Counted from the stretch's first letter, positions 1 to 12,632 are shown. The stretch: 64,000 nt of DNA from Agrostemma githago (GCA_958450325.1 OY288243.1:49740878-49804877); one strand, 5' to 3'. Numbers and translations: made by a program. Notes: generated by a model not told the origin, from the sequence alone.

Positions 1-1344
1 ATGCTCGACAACCTATTCTCCATGCCCATCTGTGTAGAAAGAAGTGAATAACCTGCCTATATTCACAACATCGAAACCGATGACATCCCCGAAGAACCTT
101 GGTACAAAAAAACCTAGAATTCAAAACCGACGGATCGTACAAACCCAACACAAGCACAAAAAAAACAAGCCTTAATAATACACGCCACTCACTACGTTCT
201 TAACCAAGGATTATTATACAAACGAACCCCACAAGGCATACTCCTTAGATGCATAGACATATCCCAATCCAAAAAACTTATGGAAGAAATACATGACGGG
301 GAGTGCGGACCCCACATGAGCGTGCACGCATTAGCTCGTAAGATAATGAGATTAGGCTATTACTGGACAACCCTAGAAGCAGACTGCCGGCATCACGTCC
401 GTCACTGTCACAACTGCAAAATATTCGCCAATATCCAACATCTACCACTATATCCACTCCACATCACAACAACACCCTAACCCTTCTCGACCTGGAGGAT
501 AGACATCATAGTAAAGGTACACCAATCCGGAACCGGCGGACATTGTTTTATACTAGTGGTCGTTGATTACTTTACCAAGTTGGTAGAAGCAGCCTCATGC
601 ACAATAGTAACCTCCAAAGAAGTAGTCAAATTCCAACAAAACAACATCATCTGCCGCTACGACATACCATACGAGATCATCAGTGATCAGGGGACTCACT
701 TTAGGGCCGACACTCAAAAAACTCCCAGACAAATTCAAAATAAAATGACATATATCATCACCCTACAGACCTTAGACAAACAAGGTTGTAGAAGCAGCAA
801 ACAAAACCATCGTTACCGTCCTTAAGAAGGTGATAGAAAATTATCGGGATTGTCCCAACAAAATACCCTTTGCATTATGGGGATACCAAACTTCCTACCG
901 AACTCCCACTGGAGCCACACCATACTACCTAACCTACGGTTCAGAATCCGTACATCCAATAGAATTAGAAATACACTCGCTGAGGATACTAGCCGAAAGC
1001 GGCATTCTCGAAGAAGAGTGGAACCAAAAAACGTTATGACGAATTAGTACTCCTAGACGAGCGTAGAATACATGCGCTATCCAATGTGCAAGCCTACCAA
1101 CAAAGAATACAACGAGTCTTTAACAAACGAGTTAAGTCTCGAAATATACACGAGGGAGATCTAGTAGTTAAATCCATTAGAGCACCTCTTTCTGTTGACG
1201 CCAGGGGAAAGTTCAAACCAAACTGGGCAGGACCTTACCTTGTCAAAAAAATACTCACGGGAGGCACCGTGATCATCACCCGACCTAGACGATCAGAAGT
1301 TCTAGACCCCAACCAACATGGACCAACTTAACCGCTACTACCCT
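1..1344 (+). pseudogene. Element A: RNase H tail and integrase, degraded
   Basis: Remnant of the Tat integrase. It starts in the linker after the archaeal-type RNase H (LFSMPICVERSE), continues through the HHCC zinc-binding region (HDGECGPHM ... CHNCKIF, about 290-425) and the catalytic core, where VVDYFTKL and the second Asp in ISDQGTHF are readable. It ends in the C-terminal part (KFKPNWAGPYLVKKIL) with MDQLNRYYP near 1318-1344. Frameshifts and stops fall between about 480 and 560, 720 and 830, and 1040 and 1086, so it cannot make a working enzyme. The same order is seen in B, C and D. Confidence 0.85.
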
Positions 1345-1675
1345 TGGCCTCCTAACAACCTCATCCAGATATCTGAACTAGGGTGAAAACCCGAGCAAAA
1401 ACACTTTAAAACACTTCGTATCGATAATTGGCATAATGAGTTTAAAGCAAAATCACTAACATTTCACGAAAATTCCATCTAAACCCTCCGAGGGTAAAAC
1501 CAAAATTAGCAAAATCAATTACTCGATTATGCTCAAATTCGGAACCATCCCACACTCCGACTAATGAGTGATTTCAATAACGAAACACAAACGATGAGCC
1601 TGGGTCGGAGTGAGAATCCAAAAGGGTGCTCCGGGCAAAATGAAAAATTGAGTTGCGAGCCGTCGTTAAAAAAAA
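1345..1675 (+). other. Element A spacer between pol and PMD1 with one bulged hairpin
   Basis: Non-coding. It is homologous to the pol-PMD1 spacer of C in reverse orientation (shared text around 1420-1470). It holds one copy of the bulged hairpin at 1606-1633: outer stem CGGAGTG/TGCTCCG, bulge AGAA, inner TCC/GGG around AAAA. The conserved tail GGCAAAATGAAAAATTG and GCGAGCCGTCG follows. Partial, decayed copies lie near 1376-1402 and 1691-1722. Confidence 0.6.
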
Positions 1676-3027
1676 TTAAAAAAATGACAAGCCGAGGATG
1701 GAGTGAAAACCCGAAAGGGCCCGTTTAGATGTATTAACTGTACTAGGATCGGTAACACCGTCTTTGGTCGAGCGCTTAGAGATGTTAACTCGTGTAGCCT
1801 TCTTACTCTGTAGCACTACAGTCTTAGCAACCTTTGACTTGTCCCTCCTTGTCGGATATTCATTAAACTCCCACTGAGCGTAAGTGGGAATTGTCGATCG
1901 AACATTTTCTAGAGGAACATGATGCATAATCCTCCGTCTCCAAGACATTTCGAACTTCCTAAAAGAACCTTCCCCCCACGGATGAGGATATATAACATCC
2001 TTAATAACCTCATGAACGATTTGCCCCACGCCCATTTGGCGTATTAGCCTGTCCTAGTATACATAAACACACTCGCCCAAAGATAATATTTGCATGGTAC
2101 GAGCCTGTGACGAAAATGGAAGCCCAATATACCTCCTGATATGCCACCACGGGACTATCCACCTTATAGCAACCCCTTCATTAGCCTGTAGATAGGAGAA
2201 CCATTCTTCTTCGGTATAATCGGCATTCCATGACGGTACCACATTCCGAGCAGCAAAATTTTTACAGTTAAAACCCTTAATAAGCTGAGGAGGCTCGATA
2301 AGACATAACCTCTCCTGTAGCAAAACCTGCACAGTACAACATAGTGTCAAACTTTCGAACTAAGGCAAGTTTCGAACAAAACACAATAACACCATAACCT
2401 ACCTGCAAAAAGGTCCTAGAACCCCAAAAAAGAGCACGATGAATCCGTGCACGTGTATCAAGAACCATGATAATCTCCCCCAAAAATAAGCCAAGAGGGC
2501 GATCTCCCATGCTCCATCTCCATTACAATATCCAAAATCCGAGGATTACCCCAGCCATCATGCACCGATACATCCTCAAATAGATAACAGCATGCTACCG
2601 CAATACTAAGAGCCCGCTTACGGGCTAAAGGAGAAATATCACGAGAATCCTCCCGCGAGAACACTTTAACAAGAAGCATCAAGTCAATACCACTTTCTTC
2701 AAAGAAAACATTAGCCTCCTCTAACAAAGGGATGTCCAAAAAATGACAAAACCGTTCCACGGGAATGCACCCTCGATACAAGGATGAGTCTAATGTCATC
2801 CCTTAATAGCATCTAGCTCCTCGGGAAGAGGACAAATATCACCCCTCGGGAATTAAAAAAAGGTTCTTAGCATCCCAAAAACGAGAACACGCTAACAAAA
2901 AGTCGTCTTGCACCTTAACTTGCTTTAGCGAGATAATAGCGGACAAGCCATCACCTAGCAAAACATCAAGATCACCCTTCTTGAGACGACCCATCCACCC
3001 AGTCAATAGACTACCAATACCCAACAT
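1676..3027 (-). pseudogene. Element A: antisense PMD1 (plant mobile domain), decayed
   Basis: Plant mobile domain protein on the strand opposite to pol. The start is at 3027 (MLGIGSLLTGW), about 80 bp downstream of a TATA box. PMD landmarks include DDFLLACSRFWDAKN, VERFCHFLDIPLLEE and HGRSPSWLIFGG. The second exon has LLQERLCLIEPP, EEEWFSYL and IRWIVPWWHIRRY. A GT-AG intron lies at about 2402-2327 on the minus strand and matches the one in C. Frameshifts break exon 1 after 2839 and near 2458, and a TAG stop follows VYVY near 2054. After the conserved TDPSTVN motif the sequence runs into hairpin-spacer DNA near 1730, so the basic tail found in C and D is lost. Function is not known; PMD proteins of the host include MAIN and MAIL1. 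Confidence 0.75.
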
Positions 3028-3105
3028 GACTCAAATAAATAAAACAAGAAGCTATAAAGACACAATGAGTATTTAATTATGTCTAAGACGAGCACCCATA
3101 ACCCG

Positions 3106-3265
3106 TATATATAGCCTTAACCGCACCGCAATTAGAAAATTGCAGAAAATTTTCATAACCGAGAACCAAACCGCCCTAGCCCAGGCGTCCCAGAACCGGG
3201 TCGCCCATACCCGAGCGCCTGAATTTTGGACCGCCGACCTACCGTTGCCTAAACCTCAGGTTGTC
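3106..3265 (-). promoter_or_regulatory. Element A PMD1 promoter: TATA box plus GC repeat cluster
   Basis: On the minus strand TATATATA (3113-3106) lies about 80 bp upstream of the PMD1 start. The 10 bases around it (GGCTATATATACGGG) equal the PMD1 promoter of element C at 41897-41911. Upstream, 3165-3265 holds GC-rich repeats such as GCCCAGGCG, CGGGTCGCCC and GAGCGCCTGA. Promoter activity is inferred. Confidence 0.6.
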
Positions 3266-3473
3266 AGCCTTGCATCGCCTCATCAGTTGTTATTCTTCAA
3301 CCTTGGATAATAGGAACGACCTCCTAAAGTCAGTCAAACTCCTCCAGAAACCCGAGCACATGTTACATACAAGAGCGAGATTTCCCTACAGACAGTGGAT
3401 GTCCATTTTTGTTCCCCAGATTCACTAGACTTAGAAGAAATTTTTTTATCTTTTTTTGTGCGGGGTAAGCTAC

Positions 3474-4924
3474 TGATTAGTCTAGTTTAGTAGGGATTAA
3501 TAAGGGTCATTTAGTTGACTATTTTGTTGTTTTGGGTGTGTTATGAAGGATTATTGTGTATATGTCCAAATTGATGGACTATGGTATGAAAAAGTGTAAT
3601 TAAGTGGATTAAGTAGTGAAAAGAGAGTAGGTTATCAAATGGTGTGTGTTTTGGGCGAATAGATGACAAAATATTCGAAGTGAAGACACATGGAGCCCAA
3701 GGTACAAGTGGAAGTCCAAAGACAAGAAGAAAGTGAAGGATTAAGTTGCCAAAGGCAGCGACACTTTTTGCTACTTTTTGCCACGGGTGGAGGCTTTGAC
3801 AGTTTGCCACAGGTGGAGGCATTTTTGCCACAGGTGGAGGCTCAGTTTTATGCATAGGATTCCTTCTAGGATTCTATTTTGCATTGGATTCTTTTTTCTC
3901 TTCTTTACTCATGAACATTACTCTTCTCCTTTATGATGGTCATTGTTATGAGGCATTTTATGAGGCTTTATGAGCCATTGATGAAGATGCTCCATGGATG
4001 ACTATATAAAGAGGAGAAGTTCACCATCATTTTCATCATCCAAGACATCAAGTATCATTTGTAATTCTCAAAAACACACATATTTTCTAGTTTATTTTGC
4101 AAGTAGTTCTTTTGCATGGAGGGCTAAGTTCTTATTCTTGGAACAAGTAGTTGAAGCCTTTCAAGTTAGTGAATTGTAAGACTCATTTCTATTTTTTTTT
4201 TATATTAGAATATCAAGTTTAATTTGCATTATTTCTTGGTTTGTTAATTCATCTTCTAGCTTGATCACCTAGTTTTTGTTATTGATAAACCATTGCTAGA
4301 ATAGTTAAATGAATCTTTTGTTTGTTTAACTATATCCGAGTAGAAAATATAATTCACCAATTTGTATGCTTTTCATCGTTGTTGAGTTATAAGGATTAAA
4401 CTTGTATGAAACAAAGTGATACCGCTTGAGTAATCATTCTTTCATCTTCGCTAAATTCCATCGTTTTAATCTACATATTGATACGATTTAGACGCTTGAT
4501 TTAAGTTGACAATATCGTAAGGGTTATTTGAGTATGCTTATTATTTCTTATAACTATTAATAAGTGGAATTAGAAGTCGATTAAACTTCATAGCAAAGTA
4601 TTCTAATATAAATTCTAATGTAGAAGAGTCAATGATCAATTCGTTAAGCTTGTGGTGGATATTGCTTGGTCCAAGTATTTTTCTCATATTTGTTACATCG
4701 GTTATTCATATCAGTTTATTTATCTAATTTATTTCATTAGTTTTTTTAGACCTAGAAACAACACATTAAAATCCCCCCATTTGGTTACTTTTGTATAGAT
4801 TTACACACACTTAGAACAACATAATCACCTTTCTTGTGGGTTCGACCCCTACTTGCCCTTACTATTTGTTTGAGTTAGTAGTGGATAAAAATTGTAATTT
4901 GGAGGCTCACGACTAGTCTAGCCA
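3474..4924 (+). repeat. Athila 5' LTR (1451 bp)
   Basis: Starts TGATTAGTCTAG and ends GACTAGTCTAGCCA, directly before the primer binding site. It matches the 3' LTR (13223-14561 plus 29820-29910) over its whole length. The right-hand LTR piece lacks about 19 bp (around 4838-4855 here). The ATG-led frames inside the LTR are not considered genes. Confidence 0.95.
3775..4010 (+). promoter_or_regulatory. Athila LTR promoter: repeat cluster and TATA box
   Basis: TATATAAA at 4003-4010 is a plausible core promoter. About 160 bp upstream are three copies of a 19-bp unit, TTTTGCCACAGGTGGAGGC with small changes, at about 3775-3795, 3803-3821 and 3823-3842. The core GCCACAGGTGGAGGC is an imperfect palindrome. 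The same block is at 13525-13590 with TATA at 13752-13759 in the 3' LTR. Confidence 0.65.
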
Positions 4925-4929
4925 AATTT

Positions 4930-4947
4930 TGGCGTCGTTGCCGGGGA
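4930..4947 (+). other. Athila primer binding site
   Basis: TGGCGTCGTTGCCGGGGA begins five bases after the 5' LTR. It differs by one base from the TGGCGCCGTTGCC form usual in Athila elements, which pairs with the 3' end of tRNA-Asp (family knowledge). Confidence 0.85.
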
Positions 4948-5011
4948 AGGCAATTTTTGTTATTTATTTGTGTGTTTTTATATATATTATTATTCTGTTG
5001 GTGTTTGGTTT

Positions 5012-6451
5012 ATGCCGAGCACCCGTTCTACTAACGATAAATTAGTAGATTTTGATCCAGAATTGGAGCGGACTCTTCGTTGCATTTGGAAGAAAATCAA
5101 GAGGAAGCTCGATTTTGATAACATAGTTGAGGACACAAAGGAGATCAAAATGGTCAAAGAAACAAGAACCTTGAAGGAGATCAAAGCTCCCGATGTTTCT
5201 CAACAACCACTTTGCATCACTTTTCCGGCCTTGGCGAAAAATGCAACCTTTGAATTGAAGTCGGGTTTGATCCACTTATTACCCTCATTCCATGGGTTGA
5301 GTGGTGAGGACCCACACAAGCACTTATCCGAGTTTCATGTTGTATGCACTAGCATGAAACCCAATGGTGTTACCGAAGAGCAAATCAAATTGAGGGCATT
5401 TCCATTTTCCCTCAAAGATGCCGCTTGGGATTGGTTGTACTACCTTCCACCGGGTAGTATCACAATTTGGGAATTAATGAAGAAGGCGTTCCTTGAGAAG
5501 TACTTCCCCGTCGCCAAATCGTCAAGTATCAAGAAGAAGATATCCAATGTGGAGCAAGACGATGGGGAAACACTTTATCAATATTGGGGGCGTTTCCAAA
5601 AATTATTATCAAGTTGCCCATAAGATGGGTATAGTGCTACCGATCTCATCCTCTATTTTGTTGGAGGATTATCTCCGGATGATGCTCGAATGGTCCATGC
5701 CGCTAGTGGAGGAGGCATTGTTAATAAAAATCCGGATGATGCTTATGCATTATTGAGTGAGCTTGCCGGAAGCTCACGCCAATTTAGTGTGAGAACTACC
5801 ACAAAGAGGGTGAACATGGCTACTTCAAGTTCTCACACTTCACTTGAAAGGAAGGTTGAAAATTTGTCTTCCATGATGAGGGACATGATGAAGGGGAATC
5901 AACAACAAGTTCAAGCTTGCTCTATTTGTTCGTCACATGGGCATTTCGCCGACAAGTGTCCACTTATGGAAGAGGAGGCCACCGAGGAGGTAAATGCGGT
6001 CGGTGCTTTTGGCCAAAAGAGGTATGATAATTTTTATATGAGAAGAGACCATCCCGGGTTCCAATATGGAAACCCACAAGGAGGCTTACAACCTCAAGGT
6101 CAATTTGTTAATCAACCTCAAGGCCAATCCTTTGGCCAACAATTTGGTCAAGTCCGACCTCGTTTTATTCCTAGAAACCAAGTCCCAAACACCTTCACCC
6201 CACAAGCCCAAACTACCACACCTACTATGTCCACGGAGGATATGATCCGGGCTTTAACCTCTAATGTTGCCACAATGCAAGCAAACCAAGCCCAATTCCA
6301 ACATGACACTAAAACTAGCATTCAAAACCTAGAACATCAAATGGGTCAAATGTCTAGTGCTATAGGGAGACTTGAGGCTCAGGATTCCGGGAAACTTCCA
6401 TCCCAACCTATTCCCCCACCTAATGCTAATGCTAGTGCTATTACTTTGTGA
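5012..6451 (+). pseudogene. gag: Athila gag (capsid and nucleocapsid)
   Basis: I prefer the start MPSTRSTNDK at 5012. A retrotransposon gag region follows, with LSGEDPHKHLSEF and AAWDWLYYLPPGSI, then the Gln/Pro-rich C-terminal part. The zinc knuckle has the form CX2CX4HX4C (CSICSSHGHFADKC, about 5917-5958). A TAA at 5621-5623 (probably Gln CAA before) and a TGA at 6449-6451 (within AITL-SGKEL, normally Arg) interrupt the frame, but there is no frameshift, so gag and pol were one polyprotein. Confidence 0.88.
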
Positions 6452-9046
6452 AGTGGGAAAGAATTACCCGGTCCACATGATAGGATTCGGGAAATTGTGG
6501 AGCAAGAGGAGGAAGAACTTGAGGTTGAGAACACCGTCCCAACCCCAGTGGAGCAAGAAGCATCGTCACCAATAGTGACACATTCTTATGTGGACCCACC
6601 ACCATTTCCGGAGGCACTCAAAAGGAAGACTCGGCCCATGCAAGATAAAGATGTCTATGAAACTTTCCGGAAATGTGAGGTAAACATCCCTTTACTTGAT
6701 TTATTGAAAAGTGTTCCTAGATATGCTAAATTTCTTAAGGAATTGTGTACTATCAAGAGGAATCAAAAGCTTAAGGGAGTCCAAAAAGTTAAAGTCAATG
6801 AACATGTGTCGGCTTTGTTTCAACATAAATTACCACCTAAATGTAGTGACCCGGGTATGTTTACCGTTCCTTGCACCGTAGGAGACACCACATTTCCTAA
6901 TGCTATGCTTGACTTAGGTGCATCGATAAATGTACTCCCATATTCATTATACAAATCTTTGAAATTGGGTCCTGTAGTTAAAACGTGGGTGGTAATACAA
7001 TTAGCCGATCGTTCTAATGCTTACCCCAAAGGGGTTGTTGAGGATGTCCTAGTAATGGTGGACAAACTCATTTTCCCCGCCGATTTTTATGTGCTTGAAA
7101 TGGAACATGATTCACATGCGACCCCTATACTTTTAGGTAGGCCATTTTTTAAAATCGCAAGCACTAAAATCGATGTGTCTAATGGTTCACTCACTATGGA
7201 GGCTAATGGTAAAGTGGTTAATTTTAACATCTATGATTCAATGAAATATCCACGTGACGACCATTCTTGTTATATGATTGATGTTTTGGAGCCCATAGTG
7301 CAAGATGTGTTCAACCTAGAAGGAGAAGATGACTTGATTGTGGCTATTGATAATAGCTTATATTGTAATGAATTGGATCTAACTCTTTCTAGTAACTTGC
7401 AGGAGGTTGTGGCTTCCTTATCCAAGATGGAGACTTCACCTATTATGTCGTCTTTTTCTAAACCACTAACACTAACTTTGCCTCGCGAGAAATTGTTACC
7501 TTCAGTTGTGCAGGCACCCGTGGTAGAATTAAAACCCTTGCCGGATCATTTGAAATATGTGTTTCTAGGAGATGGTGAGACCTTACCCGTCATCATTTCT
7601 AACAAGCTCACGGAAGAGCAAGAAGCAAGGCTAGTGGAGGTTCTTAAGAAGAATAAGTTATCAATTGGATGGACTATAGCCGACATCAAAGGCATTAGCC
7701 CAACCACTTGTATGTATCACATTTTCCTAGAAGAAGATGCCAAACCGGTGAGGCAACCCCAAAGGAGATTGAACCCACCTATGATGAAAGTGGTGAAGAA
7801 GGAGATCTTGAAGCTCTTGCAAGTGGATATAATTTACCCAATCTCGGATAGCAAGTGGGTGAGTCCCACACAAGTTGTGCCAAAGAAGAGTGGCGTGACG
7901 GTAGTAGAGAATCAACATGGAGAGTTGGTTCCCACTCGTGTTCAAAATGGGTGGCGAGTTTGCATTGATTACCGTCGACTCAATGCGGTGACTAGGAAGG
8001 ACCATTTCCCTCTACCTTTCATCGATCAAATGCTAGAGAGGCTTGCCGGTAAGGCCTTTTATTGCTTTTTAGATGGGTACTCGGGCTATTTTCAAGTAGC
8101 AATTGCTCCCGAGGATCAAGAGAAAACCACATTTACTTGTCCATTTGGTACTTTTGCATATCGACGCATGCCATTTGGGCTATGTAATGCCCCCGCGACT
8201 TTTCAACGATGCATGGTTAGTATATTTTCAGAATATGTAGAGAACTTCATTGAAGTTTTCAAGGATGACTTTACCGTGCATGGTGACTCGTTTGATGGTT
8301 GCTTATCTCATCTATCTCTTGTACTTAACAGATGTATTGACTCTAACCTTGTTCTTAATTCGGAAAAATGTCATTTCATGGTAGAACAAGGTATTGTCCT
8401 AGGTCATGTGGTTTCATCTAGAGATATTGAGGTCGATAAAGCCAAAATTGATACAATTCAATCCCTTCCTTATCCAACTAATGTGCGTGAAGTTCGTTTT
8501 TTCCTTGGTCATGCAGGTTTCTATAGGAGATTTATCAAGGATTTTTCGAAAATAGCTTCACCATTATGCAAGTTGTTGCAAAAGGAAGTGGATTTTGAGT
8601 TTGATTTGGCATGCAAGGAGGCGTTTGATAAGTTGAAGGATAAGTTAACCTCGTCACCGACTATCAAAGCTCCGGATTGGTCACTCCCATTTGAACTCAT
8701 GTGTGATGCGAGTGACTATTACATTGGTGCCGTTTTGGGTCAAAGAATTGGACGGTTACCTCATGTGATTTACTATGCCTCTATGACTCTTAACGAGGCT
8801 CAAAAGAACTACTCCACTACCGAGAAAGAGATGTTGGCGGTAGTGTTTGCTTTAGAGAAGTTCCGTTCCTACTTACTTGGTACCAAGGTGGTGGTTTACA
8901 CTGATCATGCCGCTCTTAGGTATTTGATGATGAAGAAAGAGGCCAAACCGAGGCTCATTCGATGGGTTCTATTGTTGAGTGAATTTGACTTAGAGGTCAA
9001 AGATAAGAAAGGAGCCGAGAATGTGGTCGCGAACCACTTTAGTTGA
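6452..9046 (+). pseudogene. pol: Athila pol part 1: protease, reverse transcriptase, RNase H
   Basis: Open in one frame. Counting from Met at 6497: aspartic protease with DLGAS at residue 139; RT with WRVCIDYRRLN (about 486), FLDGYSGYFQ (catalytic Asp 526) and the YXDD-box, here FKDD (588-591) where Athila elements normally have FMDD; RNase H with CDASD (Asp 737), TEKEML and YTDH (Asp 803). The Met-to-Lys change beside the catalytic aspartates probably harms activity. The frame ends at a TGA (9044-9046) inside the RNase H-integrase linker, probably a former CGA. Confidence 0.93.
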
Positions 9047-10447
9047 TTTGTGAATCAAGATAGGCTAGTTGAGCCTATTCGGGGTTCATTTCCCGATGAA
9101 ACACTCTTTGCTCTTACTTCCGTTCTTCCTTGGTATGCAAACATTGTTAAATTTCTTGTTTCCAATGAATTTCCTACAGGTTTTTCAAAATCTCAAAAGA
9201 AGAAGATTCGTAGTGATGCTAAATATTATGTTTGGGATGATCCGTACCTGTGGAAACATTGCGCGGACCAAATAGTACGGAGGTGTGTTCTGGAGAGTGA
9301 GGTGAGCTCTATCCCTGCCTTTTGTCATTCATATGCTTGTGGAGGCCATTTTTGAGCTAGACATACCGCAAGAAAGGTACTAGATTGTGGTTTTTATTGG
9401 CCTAGCTTGTTTCGTGATGCTCATGGCTTTGTTAAGACTTGTGACAATTGCCAAAGGAGCGGTAACATTTCACGTCGAAATGAGATGCCTCAAACCCCTA
9501 TGACTTATTGTGAAATTTTTGATGTATGGGGTATTGATTTTATGGGTCCATTTCCCGTGTCTCGTCGGTATTTGTATATTCTCCTTGCGGTTGATTATGT
9601 CTCGAAGTGGGTGGAAGCTAAACCCACTAGGACTAACGATTCTAAGGTTGTTGCAGATTTTGTTAAATCTAACATCTTTTCTAGGTTCGGAATTCCCCGG
9701 GCTTTAATAGGTGATAGAGGCACCCATTTTTGCAATAGGACGGTTGGCGCATTGTTGAAGAAATACTTTGTTACCCACAAGGTGTCCACCGCTTATCATC
9801 CTCAAACCAATGGGCAAGCCGAGGTGTCTAATCGAGAGGTGAAATCCATCTTAGAAAAGACGGTAAACCGAAATCGGAAAGATTGAAGCATGAGGCTCGA
9901 TGACGCTTTATGGGCCTATAGAACGGCTTATAAGACTCCGATTGGTATGTCACCGTATCGATTAGTATTTGGTAAGTCTTGTCACCTCCCGGTTGAACTT
10001 GAGCACAAGGCATATTGGGCGGTGAAAAATTTGAATATGAGGATGGATGAATCGGGTGAATATTGAAAATTGCAACTACAAGAGCTCGAGGAGATTAGGA
10101 ACGAGTCCTATGAGAATGCTGCGATTTTTAAAGATCGAACCAAAGTGTGGCACGATAAAATGTTGGCTCGGAAAACCTTCACTGTGGGACAAAAAGTGTT
10201 GCTTTTTATGTCCCGTCTTCGGTTATTCCCGGGAAAATTGCGATCCCGGTGGGTTGGTCCGTTTGAAGTCACCCAAGTATATCCACATGGAGCGGTGGAG
10301 ATTCGTAGTTTTTCTACGAATAAGATTTCTAAAGTGAACGGACATCGTCTTAAGCCGTATTATGATGGATTTCAGAAGGAAATAGTCGAGGAAATCGACA
10401 TTTCCGACCCAATTTATGAAGAAGGAAATAGTCTTAAGCCATTTTAG
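9047..10447 (+). pseudogene. pol: Athila pol part 2: integrase
   Basis: Same frame as the upstream region, cut by TGA stops at 9353-9355, 9884-9886 and 10064-10066. The zinc-binding region includes CDNCQRSG. The catalytic core keeps all three acidic residues: Asp in WGIDFMGPF, Asp in IGDRGTHF and Glu in NGQAEVSNRE. The C-terminal part has GQKVLLFMSRLRLFPGKL and ends at a TAG after SLKPF (10445-10447). Confidence 0.92.
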
Positions 10448-11101
10448 CCGCTGGTCGTGGCCATCCTTGCCGCTGGTGGCGGGTCTACATCAGTAGTTAG
10501 TAAGTTTTATTTTCTTCTTATTCCCCTTCCACACTCCTCTTCTTCATTCAAAATAAATAAATAAATAAAAATCAACACATAAATTCTACCAAAAACTCCA
10601 TCAAAACTCACTCAAATTGCTTCAAAATTGGTTCAAAATCACTCAATTTAACTCTATTATCATTACCCATTACATAAAGCATCAATTAAACACTTAATTT
10701 TGATAAAAAAATCAAAAATTCAAGTTTTTCTAGCCCTAGGGTCAAGAAAAACGAATATCATTTTTTTTCTTCAAAATTGGGTAAAATTTGATCCTCATTA
10801 ACACAAGGAGGGAATTCATTTATCTTCTATTCATCCTTAAGAGGTATAATTGTTGATTTCATATTAAAATTCTTTGAATTTACCTCTTGCCCTTAAGATA
10901 GTAGTTTGAATTTTGTTCTTGCTCCAATTTTTTGGGTTTTCGTTTCTTCCTTCTTGTGTTATTTGATTTCTTTTGTGGAATTGATGTTGCTAATGTTGTC
11001 GTGAGAAATTTGGTGGTTGAATTGTGAAATTGAGGATCAAAGTGTAGTTGTTTTAGTGAGTTTGAGGGACTTTTTGGTGATACTTGTTCAAGAGTTGAGA
11101 C
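10448..11101 (+). other. Athila spacer between pol and the downstream ORF
   Basis: AT-rich and non-coding, about 650 bp. Such a spacer separates pol from the env-like ORF in Athila elements, where a spliced or separate transcript is thought to serve the second ORF. I see no clear TATA box or splice site here. Confidence 0.6.
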
Positions 11102-12448
11102 ATGGCGAGAGCTAATAGAGAAAACACCACCCCCGCTACCATACCACCACCAAAAAAATCCAAAACCGTCACTAAGAAAGTTCCATCCAAACCCGTTCAT
11201 CCTAAGCACATTCCCGTTTCGAAACCAACTTGTTTAACTAAAGCTCAAACCGAAATTTGGGATAGGTTGTACAAGAAGGACATGAGAGGTACTCGATTTA
11301 TTTGTCGTTCTACTCTTGAGAAATTAGGTATGCTTGATGTCGTGACAAAATTGATGACACATGTGGGTTTGGAAGGATTCATGGAGAGAGGGTTCATACT
11401 TTTCGTAGGTACACACTTGAATTCATGTCCACCATATCGATGTCTAAAAATAGCAACAAATATGTCCCGGCAACTAGCCTTCGATTAAATGGGAAGGCTC
11501 GTGAGTTAACTTATGAGGAATTGAGAGAAGCCTTTGGTATTCGGGAAATAATGGGGCAAGTGTATAAGGTGTTGGAAGATGACAAAACATGGTGGAGGAA
11601 AGTAACTGGGTTAGAATTGGGTGGTAAAGCCGGTGAAATAAGTTCAAACCTTCCTAATCCATGTCTTAGACTTGTCCATCGCGTTATAGCCAACTCATTC
11701 CTATGTAAGGGGGAGCCTAATAAGCTTCCTCGATCCCATTTTGGTTACTTAAGTGCTATGATGCCGGATGGAGAAGGTGTTCCCGATTGGGTTGATCATT
11801 TTGTTAAATCTTGCATAGCTTTGGGTGCGAAAGATGGGGGGGGGGGTTATAGGTGGAGGCGGGATGGTGACTATCATTATGAATCATTTGGATTTGGAAG
11901 TGGCGGAGGGTGAAAATCCATTACTTGATAACTATCTTTTGCATATTCCTTGTTTTATTCACTAAAAAATGTTACGGCCCCGATCGAAGGGAACGAATTC
12001 CTATTTTTATCGTTGGGGAAAAAATCATGATTCTTATTTAAACCTACCTAGACATGAGGATGATCCTTTGGTTTATGGTGAGGTATCGGAGGATTTCTTT
12101 GTCCCCTGGGATCGTGGCATTGATGACATTGATGATGATGACGATGAGAGTGAGGATGGTGAAGGGAGTGAGGATAGTGAGGGTGTTGGAGAAAAAGTGA
12201 GAGAGGAGCAAAATCATGTTGTGAATGTAGATGCCCATGTTATGAAAGTAGAGATGACAAAATCAAAGCTAGATGTATGGTGTGCCGCGGCCGATGCTTG
12301 GTTAGATGCACTTCATGCTCGAGTGGAGGAGACTCATGCCGCTACTTTGGAAACCAGAGATTTGATGAGATCCTTGTCTCGTGCTCTCTTGGCATGGTTT
12401 CCGGATTCTCAACAATTTCCATCAAGCGAGATTCCCCCCGATACTTGA
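11102..12448 (+). pseudogene. Athila downstream ORF (ATHILA ORF-1/env-like), broken
   Basis: Starts at ATG 11102 (MARANREN) with a Pro/Lys-rich N-terminus. LTKAQTEIWDRLYKKDM follows, then, after a frame change near 11425-11490, RLNGKARELTYEELREAFGI and HRVIANSFLCKGEPNKLP, which fit the ATHILA ORF-1 family. A G9 run near 11840 marks a second frame change. The last part (11969-12448) has an Asp/Glu/Ser-rich stretch and ends SSEIPPDT. I see no transmembrane segment, so an envelope role is unproven. Confidence 0.75.
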
Positions 12449-12509
12449 TTGCTTTGGTATGTTCTTATTTCTTCTTTTAGTTGTCTTTTTCTTTATTGTT
12501 TCTCAGCTT

Positions 12510-12540
12510 GAGGACAATGTGAAGATTAAGCGTGGGGAGG
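12510..12540 (+). other. Upstream copy of the polypurine-tract block in the Athila 3' region
   Basis: GAGGACAATG followed by TTAAGCGTGGGGAGG sits just after the last ORF. The same block, GAGGACGAG then CTAAGCGTGGGGATG, occurs again at the polypurine tract (13190-13222). The Athila-like copy on the minus strand also has the block twice (21385-21346 and 19612-19582). Confidence 0.65.
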
Positions 12541-12559
12541 GGAATACATTTGTATATAT

Positions 12560-12628
12560 ATACGCTATTACATTTAAAAAAAAAGAGAAAAAAAAGAAAA
12601 AAAAAAAGAAAAAGAAAAAAAAAGAACC
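12560..12628 (+). repeat. Low-complexity A/G tract
   Basis: Almost pure A with scattered G, directly upstream of the hairpin array. Confidence 0.9.
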
Positions 12629-12632
12629 CGGC

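Noticed and set aside
3541..3855. Open frame of about 100 codons on the minus strand, repeated at 13260-13667
   Set aside because: Lies inside the Athila LTR across the repeat cluster; present in both LTRs only because they are copies. No known domain.
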